Assembly (NCBI GenBank): GCA_964462135.1 | Contig: CAYWWK010000009.1 | Coordinates: 15,830-79,829, forward strand | DNA: 64,000 nt | Source of the DNA: MGBC163016 sp964462135 | Lineage (GTDB): Bacteria; Actinomycetota; Coriobacteriia; Coriobacteriales; Eggerthellaceae | Reading direction: 5' to 3' | Part shown: positions 8,226-16,816 of the stretch, one piece after another | Layout: each line of letters begins with the position of its first letter | How positions within the stretch are numbered: position 1 is the first letter of the stretch | Made by a program: the position numbers and the translations under genes | Notes under the pieces: generated by a model | Told to the model about the DNA's origin: nothing | Seen by the model: the letters and a program-made list of their open reading frames with translations, nothing else | Database searches by the model: none

Positions 8226-10004
8226 TTACAGCAGGCGCAGGTCCACTTCCTTCAGCTGACGTGCCGTGACCTCGGAGGGTGCCCCGGTCATGGGGTCAGC
8301 CGCACTGGAGGTCTTCGGGAATGCGATGACATCGCGGATGGACTCCTTGCCGGCCAACAGCATGACCAAACGGTCAAGACCCAAGGCGATGCCGCCATGC
8401 GGAGGCGTGCCGAGCGAAAGCGCATTGAGCAGATGCCCGAACTTCTCATCGATGTTCTCATCCGTCAGGCCCAAGACACGAAGAACACGCCGCTGCTCCT
8501 CAGGGTCATGGATGCGGATGGAGCCACCGCCCATCTCATAGCCGTCCATGACGATGTCATACGCATAGCTGCCGCAGGCCAGAGGATCGGTTTCCATGAG
8601 GTCAATGTCCTCATGGCATATCTTGCTGAAGGGATGATGCTCGGCAGCGTACTTCTTCTCATCCTCGTCGTATTTGAACATGGGGAAGTCGACCACCCAG
8701 AGAAGTGCATGACCCTCACGGGGAACATCCAGAAGGTCAGCCATGTGCAGACGCAGAGCGGAAAGGACCGCATTGGCAACGGAAGGCTTGTCGGCCGCGA
8801 AGAGCAGGAGGTCTCCCGGCTCCACCTCCATCTCGGCTTTGAGCGCAGCCCATTCGTCATCGGTGAAGAACTTCTTGATGGGGCTCTTCTCCTCACCCGC
8901 TGTGGTGAACGCCACCCAGGCCATCCCCTTGGCGCCATTGGCCTCAGCGATGCTGGCCAGCTTCTCCACATCCCCCCGGCTCCAGTCACCAGCGCCTTTC
9001 GCATTGATGGCCTTCACCACACCCCCTGATTGCGCCACGCTGGCGAATACCTTGAAGCCCGTGTCGCGCACGATGTCAGTGATGTCGTGAAGCAGCATCC
9101 CGAACCGAGTGTCAGGACGGTCGCAGCCGTACTTGTCCATAGCCTCAGCATAGGGCATGCGCTGAAGCGGCAATGCCAGGTCAAGGCCCACCGCCTGGAA
9201 GACCTCGTGCAGCACGTCTTCCATCATGGTCATGACGTCGTCTTCGGTGACGAAGGACATCTCGATATCCACCTGGGTGAATTCTGGCTGTCGATCAGCA
9301 CGCAGATCCTCATCTCGGAAGCAACGGGCTATCTGGAAGTAACGCTCCACTCCCGCCGCCATCAGCATTTGCTTGAACTGTTGGGGGCTCTGGGGAAGCG
9401 CATAGAACTTCCCGGGATTGGGGCGCGAAGGCACGATGTAGTCGCGAGCACCCTCAGGAGTGGAATTCGCCAGGATGGGCGTTTCCACCTCCACGAAGCC
9501 TCGCTCATCAAGCGCGCGGCGCATGGCCTGCATGACCGTGTGGCGCAATTTCAGATTGGCGTACATCTCAGGACGGCGCAGATCTAGATAGCGCCATTTC
9601 ATGCGGGTGGTCTCATCGGTTTCGATGCCATCCTCGATGGCGAAGGGCGGAGTGAGGGACTTGTTCAGCACTTGGATGCTGTTGGCCAGGACCTCTATTC
9701 TGCCTGTGGGCATATCCGGGTTCACGGCATCCTCAGAACGCAGGCGCACCCGACCCTCCACCCTGATGACATCCTCACGTCCGATATGCTCGGCACAGGA
9801 GAAATCCTCTGCACTGACGCAGTCAGGATCAACGACGATCTGGGTGTAGCCCGCACGGTCACGCAAGTCGATGAAGATGAGGCCGCCGTGGTCGCGGTTG
9901 TGCCATGCCCAACCGACAAGCGTCACCTGCCTGCCGTCGTCTGCCACGTCCAGCTGCCCACAGGTGGCAGTATGCATGCTGTATTCATTGATGAGATCAG
10001 CCAT
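8226..10004 (-). CDS. aspS: Aspartyl-tRNA synthetase
   Basis: A class II synthetase charging tRNA-Asp. At 592 residues it is the bacterial form: N-terminal OB-fold anticodon-binding domain (VTLVGWAWHNRDHGG), motif 2 in CFRDEDLRADRQPEFTQVD, the bacterial GAD insertion domain between about residues 290 and 420, and motif 3 at GIALGLDRLVMLL. Whether it also charges tRNA-Asn (non-discriminating) cannot be decided here because asnS or gatCAB are not in view. It lies 130 bases downstream of hisS on the same strand, the usual bacterial hisS-aspS pairing. Confidence 0.96.
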   Translation of the reverse strand: MADLINEYSMHTATCGQLDVADDGRQVTLVGWAWHNRDHGGLIFIDLRDRAGYTQIVVDPDCVSAEDFSCAEHIGREDVIRVEGRVRLRSEDAVNPDMPTGRIEVLANSIQVLNKSLTPPFAIEDGIETDETTRMKWRYLDLRRPEMYANLKLRHTVMQAMRRALDERGFVEVETPILANSTPEGARDYIVPSRPNPGKFYALPQSPQQFKQMLMAAGVERYFQIARCFRDEDLRADRQPEFTQVDIEMSFVTEDDVMTMMEDVLHEVFQAVGLDLALPLQRMPYAEAMDKYGCDRPDTRFGMLLHDITDIVRDTGFKVFASVAQSGGVVKAINAKGAGDWSRGDVEKLASIAEANGAKGMAWVAFTTAGEEKSPIKKFFTDDEWAALKAEMEVEPGDLLLFAADKPSVANAVLSALRLHMADLLDVPREGHALLWVVDFPMFKYDEDEKKYAAEHHPFSKICHEDIDLMETDPLACGSYAYDIVMDGYEMGGGSIRIHDPEEQRRVLRVLGLTDENIDEKFGHLLNALSLGTPPHGGIALGLDRLVMLLAGKESIRDVIAFPKTSSAADPMTGAPSEVTARQLKEVDLRLL

Positions 10005-10134
10005 CTTGATACGGTCCCTTCAGTCATTGCTCAAAACTGCAACATTGTACGCTAATATGCGGCGAACACCACGACATTGCCTTTTCCGAGGGACCGCGGG
10101 GATGCCCACATCTCCCCCTTGTGCGTCCCTGTTG

Positions 10135-11448
10135 CTAGAGCGCCATGGTGTGGATGAAACCCACCGCCTCGTCCTTTTCGATGGTGCGCTCCTCATGGGA
10201 ATCCATATCCCGAACACGGACCACGCCTTCCGCCAACTCATCAGGGCCGAGGATGACCACCACCTGCGCCCCCAGTTTGTCTGCCAGCTTGAACTGGCTT
10301 TTCAGCGAACGTCCCTGACAATCCGTCTGGGCCGCGATGCCTGCATCGCGAAGCAGTTGGGCCAAAGCGAATCCATCAATGCGCACCTCATCATTCACAC
10401 AGGCGATGAAAGCCTGACAGGCCTTCACGCGAGGAAGCCTGATACCGGCCTTTTCCAAGACATCCGCGCATCGCTCGAAGCCAAGAGCGAATCCGAATCC
10501 CGGAGTAGGACGGCCTCCAACCTCTTCGGCCAGCTTGTCATAGCGACCACCGCCGCCAATGGCATTCTGCGCCTTGTCAGAACCTGCCACCTGCACCTCG
10601 AAGACGGTGCGGGTGTAATAGTCCAACCCCCGCACCAACCGGGCATCTTCCACATACGTGATACCCGCGAGCCGGAGCAGCGTGCGCACCTCGTCGAAAT
10701 GGGTGGCGCATTCCTCGCACAGATAGTCGCTGATCCTCGGTGCTCCCACCATCACGGCGGCGCAATCCTCATTCTTGCAATCGAAGGCACGGAGGGGATT
10801 CAGCGCCATGCGCGTAAGGCAGGTTTCACAGAGCTGCTCAGCATGGTCCTCCATATAGCCACGCACCGCATCGCGATAGGCGGGACGACATCTCTCGCAG
10901 CCCATGGAATTCACCAGAAGCGTCATGGAGCTTTCAGGAACACCCACTTCAGCGAAGAAGCGCATGAGCATGATGATGCCCTCGGCGTCGATGGCGGAAG
11001 CATCCGCTCCCAGACACTCGATGCCCACTTGGTTGAACTCGCGCTGACGCCCCTTCTGGGGACGTTCGGCACGGAACATGGGGCCTGCATACATGAGCTT
11101 GGCAGGAGGAGCCCCTTGGGGGACGAGATCATGCTGAACGCAGGCGCGCACTACCCCCGCTGTCCCCTCAGGGCGCAGGGAGAGGCGGCTTTTGCTGGGC
11201 AGCGATTCTCCGTCAAGCAACTTCGCAAGATTCGCTCCCGAAATAGCCGTGAACATCTCCTTGCTGACGACATCGGTCGCCTCGCCGATGCCACGCACGA
11301 ACAGCTCCGTCCGTTCCATGATGGGCGTTTCTATGGGCAGGTAGCCATAGCGTCCAAAGACCTCTTGGGCCGTGCGCTTGAACTCCTCCCAGAACAGCTT
11401 GCGACTGGGCAGCATGTCAAAGGTACCCTCAGGGGCATTGATCGCCAT
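10135..11448 (-). CDS. hisS: Histidyl-tRNA synthetase
   Basis: A class II synthetase for tRNA-His, 437 residues. Visible landmarks: motif 1 region FGRYGYLPIETPIMERTELF, motif 2 LRPEGTAGVVRA, the histidine-specific LVRGLDYYTRTVFE segment and the GGGGRYDKLAEEVGG turn, then motif 3 GFGFALGFER. The C-terminal anticodon-binding domain covers roughly the last 95 residues. A strong ribosome site (AAGGAG) precedes the ATG by six bases. It heads a likely hisS-aspS-DUF6483-like operon. Confidence 0.96.
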   Translation of the reverse strand: MAINAPEGTFDMLPSRKLFWEEFKRTAQEVFGRYGYLPIETPIMERTELFVRGIGEATDVVSKEMFTAISGANLAKLLDGESLPSKSRLSLRPEGTAGVVRACVQHDLVPQGAPPAKLMYAGPMFRAERPQKGRQREFNQVGIECLGADASAIDAEGIIMLMRFFAEVGVPESSMTLLVNSMGCERCRPAYRDAVRGYMEDHAEQLCETCLTRMALNPLRAFDCKNEDCAAVMVGAPRISDYLCEECATHFDEVRTLLRLAGITYVEDARLVRGLDYYTRTVFEVQVAGSDKAQNAIGGGGRYDKLAEEVGGRPTPGFGFALGFERCADVLEKAGIRLPRVKACQAFIACVNDEVRIDGFALAQLLRDAGIAAQTDCQGRSLKSQFKLADKLGAQVVVILGPDELAEGVVRVRDMDSHEERTIEKDEAVGFIHTMAL

Positions 11449-11521
11449 GTTCGTCTCCTTGATCTTTCGAAAGGGCAGTTCCTGATGAATCGCCCGGCTG
11501 GTTCATTGGGCCCCCGCTGTG

Positions 11522-12628
11522 CTACAGATGCTCCACGACAAGATCGCCCATGCGGACCGTTCCCACGATCCTGTCCCGGGGAGTGGAGGCATCGGCGATG
11601 TCGCCGGTTCGCCATCCCGCATCAAGCACACAGGTCACAGCACGGCGGACATCGTCAGCAGCTCCTTGCATGTCGAAGCTGTAGCGAAGCATCATCTCAA
11701 CGGAGAGGATCTGGGCCAGAGGGTTGGCGATTCCCTTGCCAGCGATGTCAGGGGCACTGCCGTGCGAAGGTTCGTAGAGAGCCGTGCCATCCCCCAGACT
11801 GGCACTGGCCAGCATTCCCAATGAACCGGTGATCTGAGCCGCTTCGTCAGAGAGGATGTCACCGAACATGTTCTCCGTGACCATGACATCGAAATCAGCT
11901 GGGCGCGTGATCAGCTGCATAGCGCAGTTGTCCACCAGCAGATCCTCCAATTCCACATCCGCATAGTCTGCATCATGGATCGCGTGGACGATCTCACGCC
12001 AGAGGCGTGATGACTCCAGAACATTCGCCTTGTCAACTGACGTGACCTTGCCTCGGCGCTTGCGTGCCGCCTCGAAGGCCTGGCGGGCAATGCGATCTAT
12101 CTCGTATTCCCGATATTCCATGGTGTCGTAGGCACGCTGGCCACGCGCACCATTCGGACCTGCCCCCTCCTCGTCATAGAACCGCTCACGCATTCCGAAG
12201 TACACGCCACCTGTCAGCTCGCGCACCATCATGAGATCGACTCCATCGATGACGTCGGGCTTCAGCGTGGATGCCTGGGAAAGCGCATCGAATATCTGCA
12301 CTGGTCGCAGGTTGGTATAGAGCTCCAAGCCCTTCCGTATTCCCAGAAGCCCCTGTTCGGGGCGAGGGCTGGAAGGGTCGGTGGTATCCCATTTCGGACC
12401 CCCTACCGCCGCCAGCAGAACAGCATCCGCCGCCTTGGCCGCTTCAAGGGTGCTCTCGGGCAGAGCGGTACCGAATTCATCAATGGCGCAGCCGCCCAGA
12501 GCAGCTTCGGTGTAGGTGAAGGCGGTGTCATGCTTCGCACCCACGGCATCAAGCACCTTCACCCCCTCGGCGATGATCTCAGGTCCGATGCCATCGCCTG
12601 GCAGCAGGCAGATCTTGTAGGTCTTCAT
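11522..12628 (-). CDS. leuB: 3-isopropylmalate dehydrogenase
   Basis: LeuB oxidises and decarboxylates 3-isopropylmalate in leucine synthesis, with NAD. The N-terminal LLPGDGIGPEI motif, the GPKWDT segment, REL(T)GGVYFG, the DKANVLESSRLWR block and EPSHGSAPDIAGKGIANPLA near the C-terminus are all present. I chose the ATG at 12628 (MKTYKICLLPGDG) because an AAAGG site lies at the right distance and the homologous proteins begin there; an upstream in-frame ATG at 12646 would add six residues. It follows leuC and leuD on the same strand, separated from leuD by about 115 bases that contain small hairpins. Confidence 0.95.
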   Translation of the reverse strand: MKTYKICLLPGDGIGPEIIAEGVKVLDAVGAKHDTAFTYTEAALGGCAIDEFGTALPESTLEAAKAADAVLLAAVGGPKWDTTDPSSPRPEQGLLGIRKGLELYTNLRPVQIFDALSQASTLKPDVIDGVDLMMVRELTGGVYFGMRERFYDEEGAGPNGARGQRAYDTMEYREYEIDRIARQAFEAARKRRGKVTSVDKANVLESSRLWREIVHAIHDADYADVELEDLLVDNCAMQLITRPADFDVMVTENMFGDILSDEAAQITGSLGMLASASLGDGTALYEPSHGSAPDIAGKGIANPLAQILSVEMMLRYSFDMQGAADDVRRAVTCVLDAGWRTGDIADASTPRDRIVGTVRMGDLVVEHL

Positions 12629-12742
12629 GGACTTCCTTTCTTGCATGATGTCAGGCCTTCGGCCTGGTGTGCCGCCAAGATGGCACCTACGAAGCCTTGG
12701 TGCAGAATATCCGTAGATGCTGGCTTGCCAGCACTCGGACTG

Positions 12743-13237
12743 CTACTGGGCCAACTTCTCCTTCCAGCGGTTCACCAACCCACCCGCTTCGATGATCTCG
12801 GCAATGAAGGGCGGGAACGGCTGTGCCTTGAATTCCTGACCGGTGGTCACATCGGTGATGGTGCCCGCATTCGTATCCACGCACACCGTGTCCCCTTCCT
12901 TGATGGCATCCACCGCCTCAGAGCATTCCATGATGGCAAGACCGGTATTGATAGCATTGCGGTAGAAGATACGCGCAAAGGATTTCGCAATGACCACATC
13001 GATGCCTGCCGCCTTGATGGCGATGGGTGCATGCTCGCGTGAAGAGCCGCAGCCGAAGTTCTCCTCCGCCACGATGACATCCCCCGGCTGCACACGCTCG
13101 ACGAAGGTGTCATCCAAATCCTCCATGCAATGCGCGGCCAGTTCCTGGGCATCGGACGTGTTCAGATAGCGAGCGGGGATGATGACGTCAGTGTCTATAT
13201 CGCGGCCATATCGAAATGCAGTGCCTTTGAATTCCAT
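12743..13237 (-). CDS. leuD: 3-isopropylmalate dehydratase small subunit
   Basis: LeuD is the swivelling subunit that partners LeuC in isomerising 2- to 3-isopropylmalate. The 164-residue length and the motifs YGRDIDTDVIIPARYLN at the N-terminus and NFGCGSSREHAPIA near residue 60 are those of the short, archaeal-type LeuD. The ribosome site AAGGAGG lies nine bases before the ATG, and only 21 bases separate it from leuC, so the two subunits are cotranscribed. Confidence 0.95.
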   Translation of the reverse strand: MEFKGTAFRYGRDIDTDVIIPARYLNTSDAQELAAHCMEDLDDTFVERVQPGDVIVAEENFGCGSSREHAPIAIKAAGIDVVIAKSFARIFYRNAINTGLAIMECSEAVDAIKEGDTVCVDTNAGTITDVTTGQEFKAQPFPPFIAEIIEAGGLVNRWKEKLAQ

Positions 13238-13258
13238 CTGCGTGAACCTCCTTGCGCG

Positions 13259-14710
13259 CTAGTTCAATTCAGCCAGGTTGATGTTGATCGTTCCGCCGAA
13301 AAGCCCCTCCGGGGCAGGGGCAGGGGCCTCATTTGCAGCAGCGTCCTGTTGGATGAGATTCACGAACGTGACACCGGATTCCTGCAAAGACTGGTCAAGC
13401 GTCCGCTTTGGCCGCCTTGACGCATCAGGCGGTACCTGTTCTCGGTGTGGCAGGTCATCCGGCAAGCCGATATGCCCCAGCACCGCACTGGCAGCAGCCA
13501 CGGCAGGACTTGCCAGATAGACCTCGCTTTCAGGGTGCCCCATGCGCCCAACGAAGTTGCGGTTGGTGGTGGCGATGGCACGCTCGCCTGCCGCCAGGAT
13601 GCCCATGTAACCGCCTAGGCAGGGACCGCAGGTGGGAGTGCTCACCGCACAGTTCGCTGCCAGGAAGACATCCATCAGCCCTTCATCGACGCAAGCCTGA
13701 TACACCGCTTGCGTGGCGGGGATGATGATGCAGCGCACATCAGGATGCACCGTCCGCCCACACAACACCTCTGCCGCCTGGCGCATGTCGATGAGACGGC
13801 CATTGGTGCATGATCCTATGACCACTTGGTCAATCGTGACATCCCGCGCCTCGGCAGCCGGACGCGTGTTGGACGGAAGATGCGGAAAGGCCACCGTTGG
13901 AACCACGTCTTCAGCTTCAATAGTGATGACCTCTGCGAATTGCGCATCCGGATCAGAATAGTAGGCGGTGAAGGGACGCTCGGTCCGACCTTCCAGATAC
14001 TGGCGCGTGACCTCGTCCACCGGAATCAAGCCCGCCTTCCCTCCAGCTTCGATGGCCATGTTCGACACACTCAGCCGCTCGTCCATGGAAAGCGCTTCGA
14101 TGGCACTGCCAGTGAATTCCATGGCCTTGTACAAAGCGCCGTCAACTCCGATCTTGCCGATGATGTGCAAGATGAGATCCTTGCCGGTCACTCCAGGGGC
14201 AAGCGTGCCGTTCACTACGAACTTGATGGTCTCCGGCACCTTGAACCAGGCTTTGCCCACCGCCATGCCCACACCGGCATCCGTTGACCCCACGCCTGTT
14301 GAGAAGGCCCCCAAGGCACCATAGGTGCAGGTGTGACTGTCCGCTCCAATGATCAGATCTCCCGCACCCACAACCCCCTGCTCGGGCAGCAATGCATGCT
14401 CAACCCCCATGCATCCCACCTCATAGAAGTGCGATATGCCCTGTTCGCGGGCAAACTCACGGACCACCTTCGCCTGCTCGGCACTCTTGATATCCTTGTT
14501 GGGGACGTAATGGTCAGGCACCAGCACCACTTTGTCACTGTCGAATACCTGATCGGTGATGTCGCTGCAGGTGCGAATGGCAATGGGAGCCGTCACATCA
14601 TTCGCCAGCACCAGGTCAAGATCGCACTCGATAAGCTGGCCGGGCTCAACCTCATCCAAGCCGGCATGGGCTGCCAGTATCTTTTCAGCCATGGTCATTG
14701 ATCGCGTCAT
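13259..14710 (-). CDS. leuC: 3-isopropylmalate dehydratase large subunit with a long C-terminal tail
   Basis: The [4Fe-4S] aconitase-fold subunit of isopropylmalate isomerase. It has the archaeal/homoaconitase-type layout: EKILAAHAGL start, DSHTCTYGALGAF, VIGSCTNGRLIDMR, and the cluster region ANCAVSTPTCGPCLGG, where three Cys bind the cluster. I place the start at the ATG at 14710 (MTRSMTMAEK); a longer frame begins at 14767 but adds residues unlike the family. Normal proteins end soon after SPAVAAASAVLGHIG; this one continues about 75 residues, rich in Gln, Pro and Ala, before the stop. The tail has no recognisable domain. Confidence 0.92.
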   Translation of the reverse strand: MTRSMTMAEKILAAHAGLDEVEPGQLIECDLDLVLANDVTAPIAIRTCSDITDQVFDSDKVVLVPDHYVPNKDIKSAEQAKVVREFAREQGISHFYEVGCMGVEHALLPEQGVVGAGDLIIGADSHTCTYGALGAFSTGVGSTDAGVGMAVGKAWFKVPETIKFVVNGTLAPGVTGKDLILHIIGKIGVDGALYKAMEFTGSAIEALSMDERLSVSNMAIEAGGKAGLIPVDEVTRQYLEGRTERPFTAYYSDPDAQFAEVITIEAEDVVPTVAFPHLPSNTRPAAEARDVTIDQVVIGSCTNGRLIDMRQAAEVLCGRTVHPDVRCIIIPATQAVYQACVDEGLMDVFLAANCAVSTPTCGPCLGGYMGILAAGERAIATTNRNFVGRMGHPESEVYLASPAVAAASAVLGHIGLPDDLPHREQVPPDASRRPKRTLDQSLQESGVTFVNLIQQDAAANEAPAPAPEGLFGGTININLAELN

Positions 14711-14814
14711 GGGCTTCTCGTCGCTCCTTCGCTCTTCCGTTCTGCGAACTGCGGGTGATTCTAGCACTCAGAGGGTGGGCGCGTCTGAGCTTGAATGATA
14801 GAATTGCGGCCTGT

Positions 14815-14899
14815 GGGGACGTGGTGGAATTGGCAGACACAGCGGACTTAAAATCCGCCACCTCGCGGTATCAGGGTTCGAGTCCCTGCGTCCCTACCA
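14815..14899 (+). tRNA. tRNA-Leu (anticodon TAA)
   Basis: A complete cloverleaf with a long variable arm, as expected for leucine. GGGGACG pairs with CGTCCCT at the acceptor, the anticodon stem GCGGA/TCCGC encloses CTTAAAA with TAA at 14849-14851, the T-loop reads GTTCGAGTC, and the CCA end is encoded. It reads UUA codons. Confidence 0.97.
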
Positions 14900-15223
14900 T
14901 CCATCTCGTTTGTGAAGCCATCTCCACATCTTTATGAACGCTCTGTGAAAACGCACGGTTCTTTGAACTGTTTGTGAACATCTTGCGAACCGCCTTCGCC
15001 GAAGTTGTGAAGAGTCCTCCATTCCAATGAACCATTCCGTCACGAAAACGTAATCTCTTGACCCACAGAGACGCGAACGCACTTCCCTTGAGGAAACACC
15101 TACCCGAAACGACTCGCGCCGCCTTCGCGAGAATGAGCGTCGATGCCCATCTGAGAGCCAACAGGATGGACGAATCACCGTCTGCAAGGCGCAGGAGCGC
15201 AGACCCGGAGCGAAGGACAACGT
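14900..15223 (+). other. Gene-free stretch upstream of the NlpC/P60 gene
   Basis: No protein gene. The left third holds an array of TGTGAA-type half-sites. A plausible -10 (TAATCT near 15050) lies after the array. The remaining leader of about 170 bases contains no recognisable riboswitch; I looked for a c-di-AMP (ydaO) motif, which can precede such hydrolases, and did not find it. Confidence 0.5.
14911..15011 (+). promoter_or_regulatory. Array of 11-bp-phased TGTGAA repeats (response-regulator operator)
   Basis: Seven half-sites resembling TGTGAA occur with their GAA cores at 14914, 14936, 14947, 14965, 14976, 14987 and 15009. The steps are 22, 11, 18, 11, 11 and 22 bases, so most sit on one helical face. 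Direct repeats with 11-bp period are how OmpR/PhoB-type response regulators (PhoP, WalR, MtrA) bind. The array lies upstream of a peptidoglycan hydrolase, the usual target of WalR or MtrA. Which regulator binds is inference. Confidence 0.55.
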
Positions 15224-15901
15224 TTGAGTACGCAAGGCAATCGTAAATGGGAGCATGGCAAGCATGCCCGCATCAGTCAACGCACCGCAACCGCAATCAA
15301 ATGCAAGAAAGGGCTTGCCCACGCATCCTTGGCCTTGATGCTCAGCGTAAGCACGGCAGCCGTCACCCAAGGAGCAAGCATCGCCTTCGCCTCTGAAGTG
15401 CCGGAAGAGCCAACCGAAGAAGCCATTCCCTCCACCTGTTTGGCGGAATCCTCACTTGCCGCCTGCACGGATGCCCTCAACCTTGATCTTGGTTCAGGCG
15501 CCTCGCTCATGGACGTTGCCACTCACGACGCCGACAAGGCGCGCGCAGTATGGGCTGACCAGCTCATCGATGAGGCCTACGCCCATCTGGGAACCCCGTA
15601 TGCCTATGGAGGGACCACCCCATCAGGATTCGATTGCTCCGGCTTTACCGGATACGTCTACAACAAGGTGCTCGGCATGGAGTTGCCTCGGTCTGCAGCA
15701 GCCCAGTCGGAATTGGGTGAGGAACTGTCCCTTGACGAAGCAAAGCGGGGAGATCTCATCTTCTGGGGAGGCCGTGGAGGCGTCTATCACACGGGCATCT
15801 ATCTTGGAGATGGCGAATACATCCACGCTTCAGCCAGCAAAGGGGTCAGCATACAAAACATCAGCACCTACACGCCCTCCTTCGCCAAACGCGTGATCTA
15901 G
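15224..15901 (+). CDS. Secreted NlpC/P60 peptidoglycan endopeptidase
   Basis: A cell-wall hydrolase that cuts the peptide stems of peptidoglycan. It starts with TTG, supported by GAAGGA six bases before. The basic N-terminus is followed by a hydrophobic signal segment (residues about 31-48, cleavage likely after an AFA-S site), an acidic linker, and the C-terminal NlpC/P60 domain. The catalytic Cys lies in PSGFDCSGFTGYVY and the His in YHTGIYLGDGEYIHA. No SH3 or other wall-binding domain is present, so targeting must come from elsewhere. A repeat array for a response regulator lies upstream and tRNA-Leu precedes that. Confidence 0.92.
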   Translation: MSTQGNRKWEHGKHARISQRTATAIKCKKGLAHASLALMLSVSTAAVTQGASIAFASEVPEEPTEEAIPSTCLAESSLAACTDALNLDLGSGASLMDVATHDADKARAVWADQLIDEAYAHLGTPYAYGGTTPSGFDCSGFTGYVYNKVLGMELPRSAAAQSELGEELSLDEAKRGDLIFWGGRGGVYHTGIYLGDGEYIHASASKGVSIQNISTYTPSFAKRVI

Positions 15902-15920
15902 GAGAAAGGGTGTCAGGCGG

Positions 15921-16808
15921 CTACAAGGCTGCGCAGAGTGCATCCAGAAGCGTGATGGCGAAATGCTGGGCGCTCCGATCCTCACCCGCGCCTTCCCAGC
16001 TCTCTCCCGGCACGACGATGCGAATGCGGCGAGGTTGGTTTCCCTGGGCGCTCTGCAATGCCCCTGAAAGCCTCACAGACAGCGAATCATCATCGATGTA
16101 GGAAACGGTGGGGACGCCATCCCCCTCTGCCTTCATGGCAATCTGCACCAAGATCATGGAAGCATCCGGCTCCACCGAGAGGGCGTCAGCACTCACAAGC
16201 TTGCTGGCGGGATTGGTGGCCAATGCCAGATTCGACATACGCGATGCCACCGACCGCGTGAAGGGGGTCATCCCGAACAGGCAGAGCGCATGCTTTTCCA
16301 AGACATCGGCTGCGCGGGCGAAACCCAGATGCCTGCTGCCCGAAAGCGATCCCTTTCCCGCCCAGGAATGCTCGAGGCTGCGCAAGGCCGTGAAGGTGTA
16401 GGCGCCGGCTATCCCGTCAGATGGCAGGCCGAGATTCATCTGGAACTTGCGCAGGGCATCTTCAGTATGGGCTCCAAAGACGCCGTCTTCGCCGCCTATG
16501 AGAAATCCCAAGGCCCCCAATGCCTGCTGCAGCTCCTCCACGTCATGTCCCTGGAAATTCGGCATGCGCAGATAGAGCGTGCGATCCCCCAGACTGTAGG
16601 ACGCATCCACGAGAGCCTGCCATACCTCAGCGTCAACCTCCGTGCGCACATCCAATCCGAAGGTATCGCAGAATGCCTGGACGGCGTCAGCGGTCGCCTC
16701 GCCGAAGATGCCATCCACCGCCTGCTGGGGCAGCAGTCCGAGCAACGCAAGCCGCTGCTGCACATCCTCAACGGCAACACCGGTATTTCCCTGCTTGATG
16801 ATCTTCAC
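15921..16808 (-). CDS. Two-repeat peptidoglycan-binding protein, CwlM-like
   Basis: The first half holds two PG_binding_1 repeats: residues about 5-70 (GLLPQQAVDGIFGEATADAV) and about 78-145 (GGEDGVFGAHTEDALRKFQ). This is the layout of actinobacterial CwlM, where an Amidase_3 domain follows. Here the last ~145 residues keep some strand pattern (RRIRIVVPG, SMILVQIAMK) but I cannot find the amidase zinc His and Glu residues. There is no signal peptide, so the protein is probably cytoplasmic, like regulatory CwlM. It converges with the NlpC/P60 gene and is followed upstream by the polyprenyl synthase. The enzymatic part is judged absent or degenerate; a regulatory role is inference. Confidence 0.75.
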   Translation of the reverse strand: MKIIKQGNTGVAVEDVQQRLALLGLLPQQAVDGIFGEATADAVQAFCDTFGLDVRTEVDAEVWQALVDASYSLGDRTLYLRMPNFQGHDVEELQQALGALGFLIGGEDGVFGAHTEDALRKFQMNLGLPSDGIAGAYTFTALRSLEHSWAGKGSLSGSRHLGFARAADVLEKHALCLFGMTPFTRSVASRMSNLALATNPASKLVSADALSVEPDASMILVQIAMKAEGDGVPTVSYIDDDSLSVRLSGALQSAQGNQPRRIRIVVPGESWEGAGEDRSAQHFAITLLDALCAAL

Positions 16809-16816
16809 GAATGCCC

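Noticed and set aside
9871..11832. 653-codon plus-strand frame
   Set aside because: Antisense to hisS and the end of leuB; it has no domain pattern, and the minus-strand genes are certain.
14698..14937. Frame reading ELADTADLKSATSRYQG
   Set aside because: A classic spurious translation of tRNA-Leu sequence.
14900..15223. c-di-AMP riboswitch before the NlpC/P60 gene
   Set aside because: Searched for because of the gene type, but none of the conserved ydaO sequence blocks were visible.
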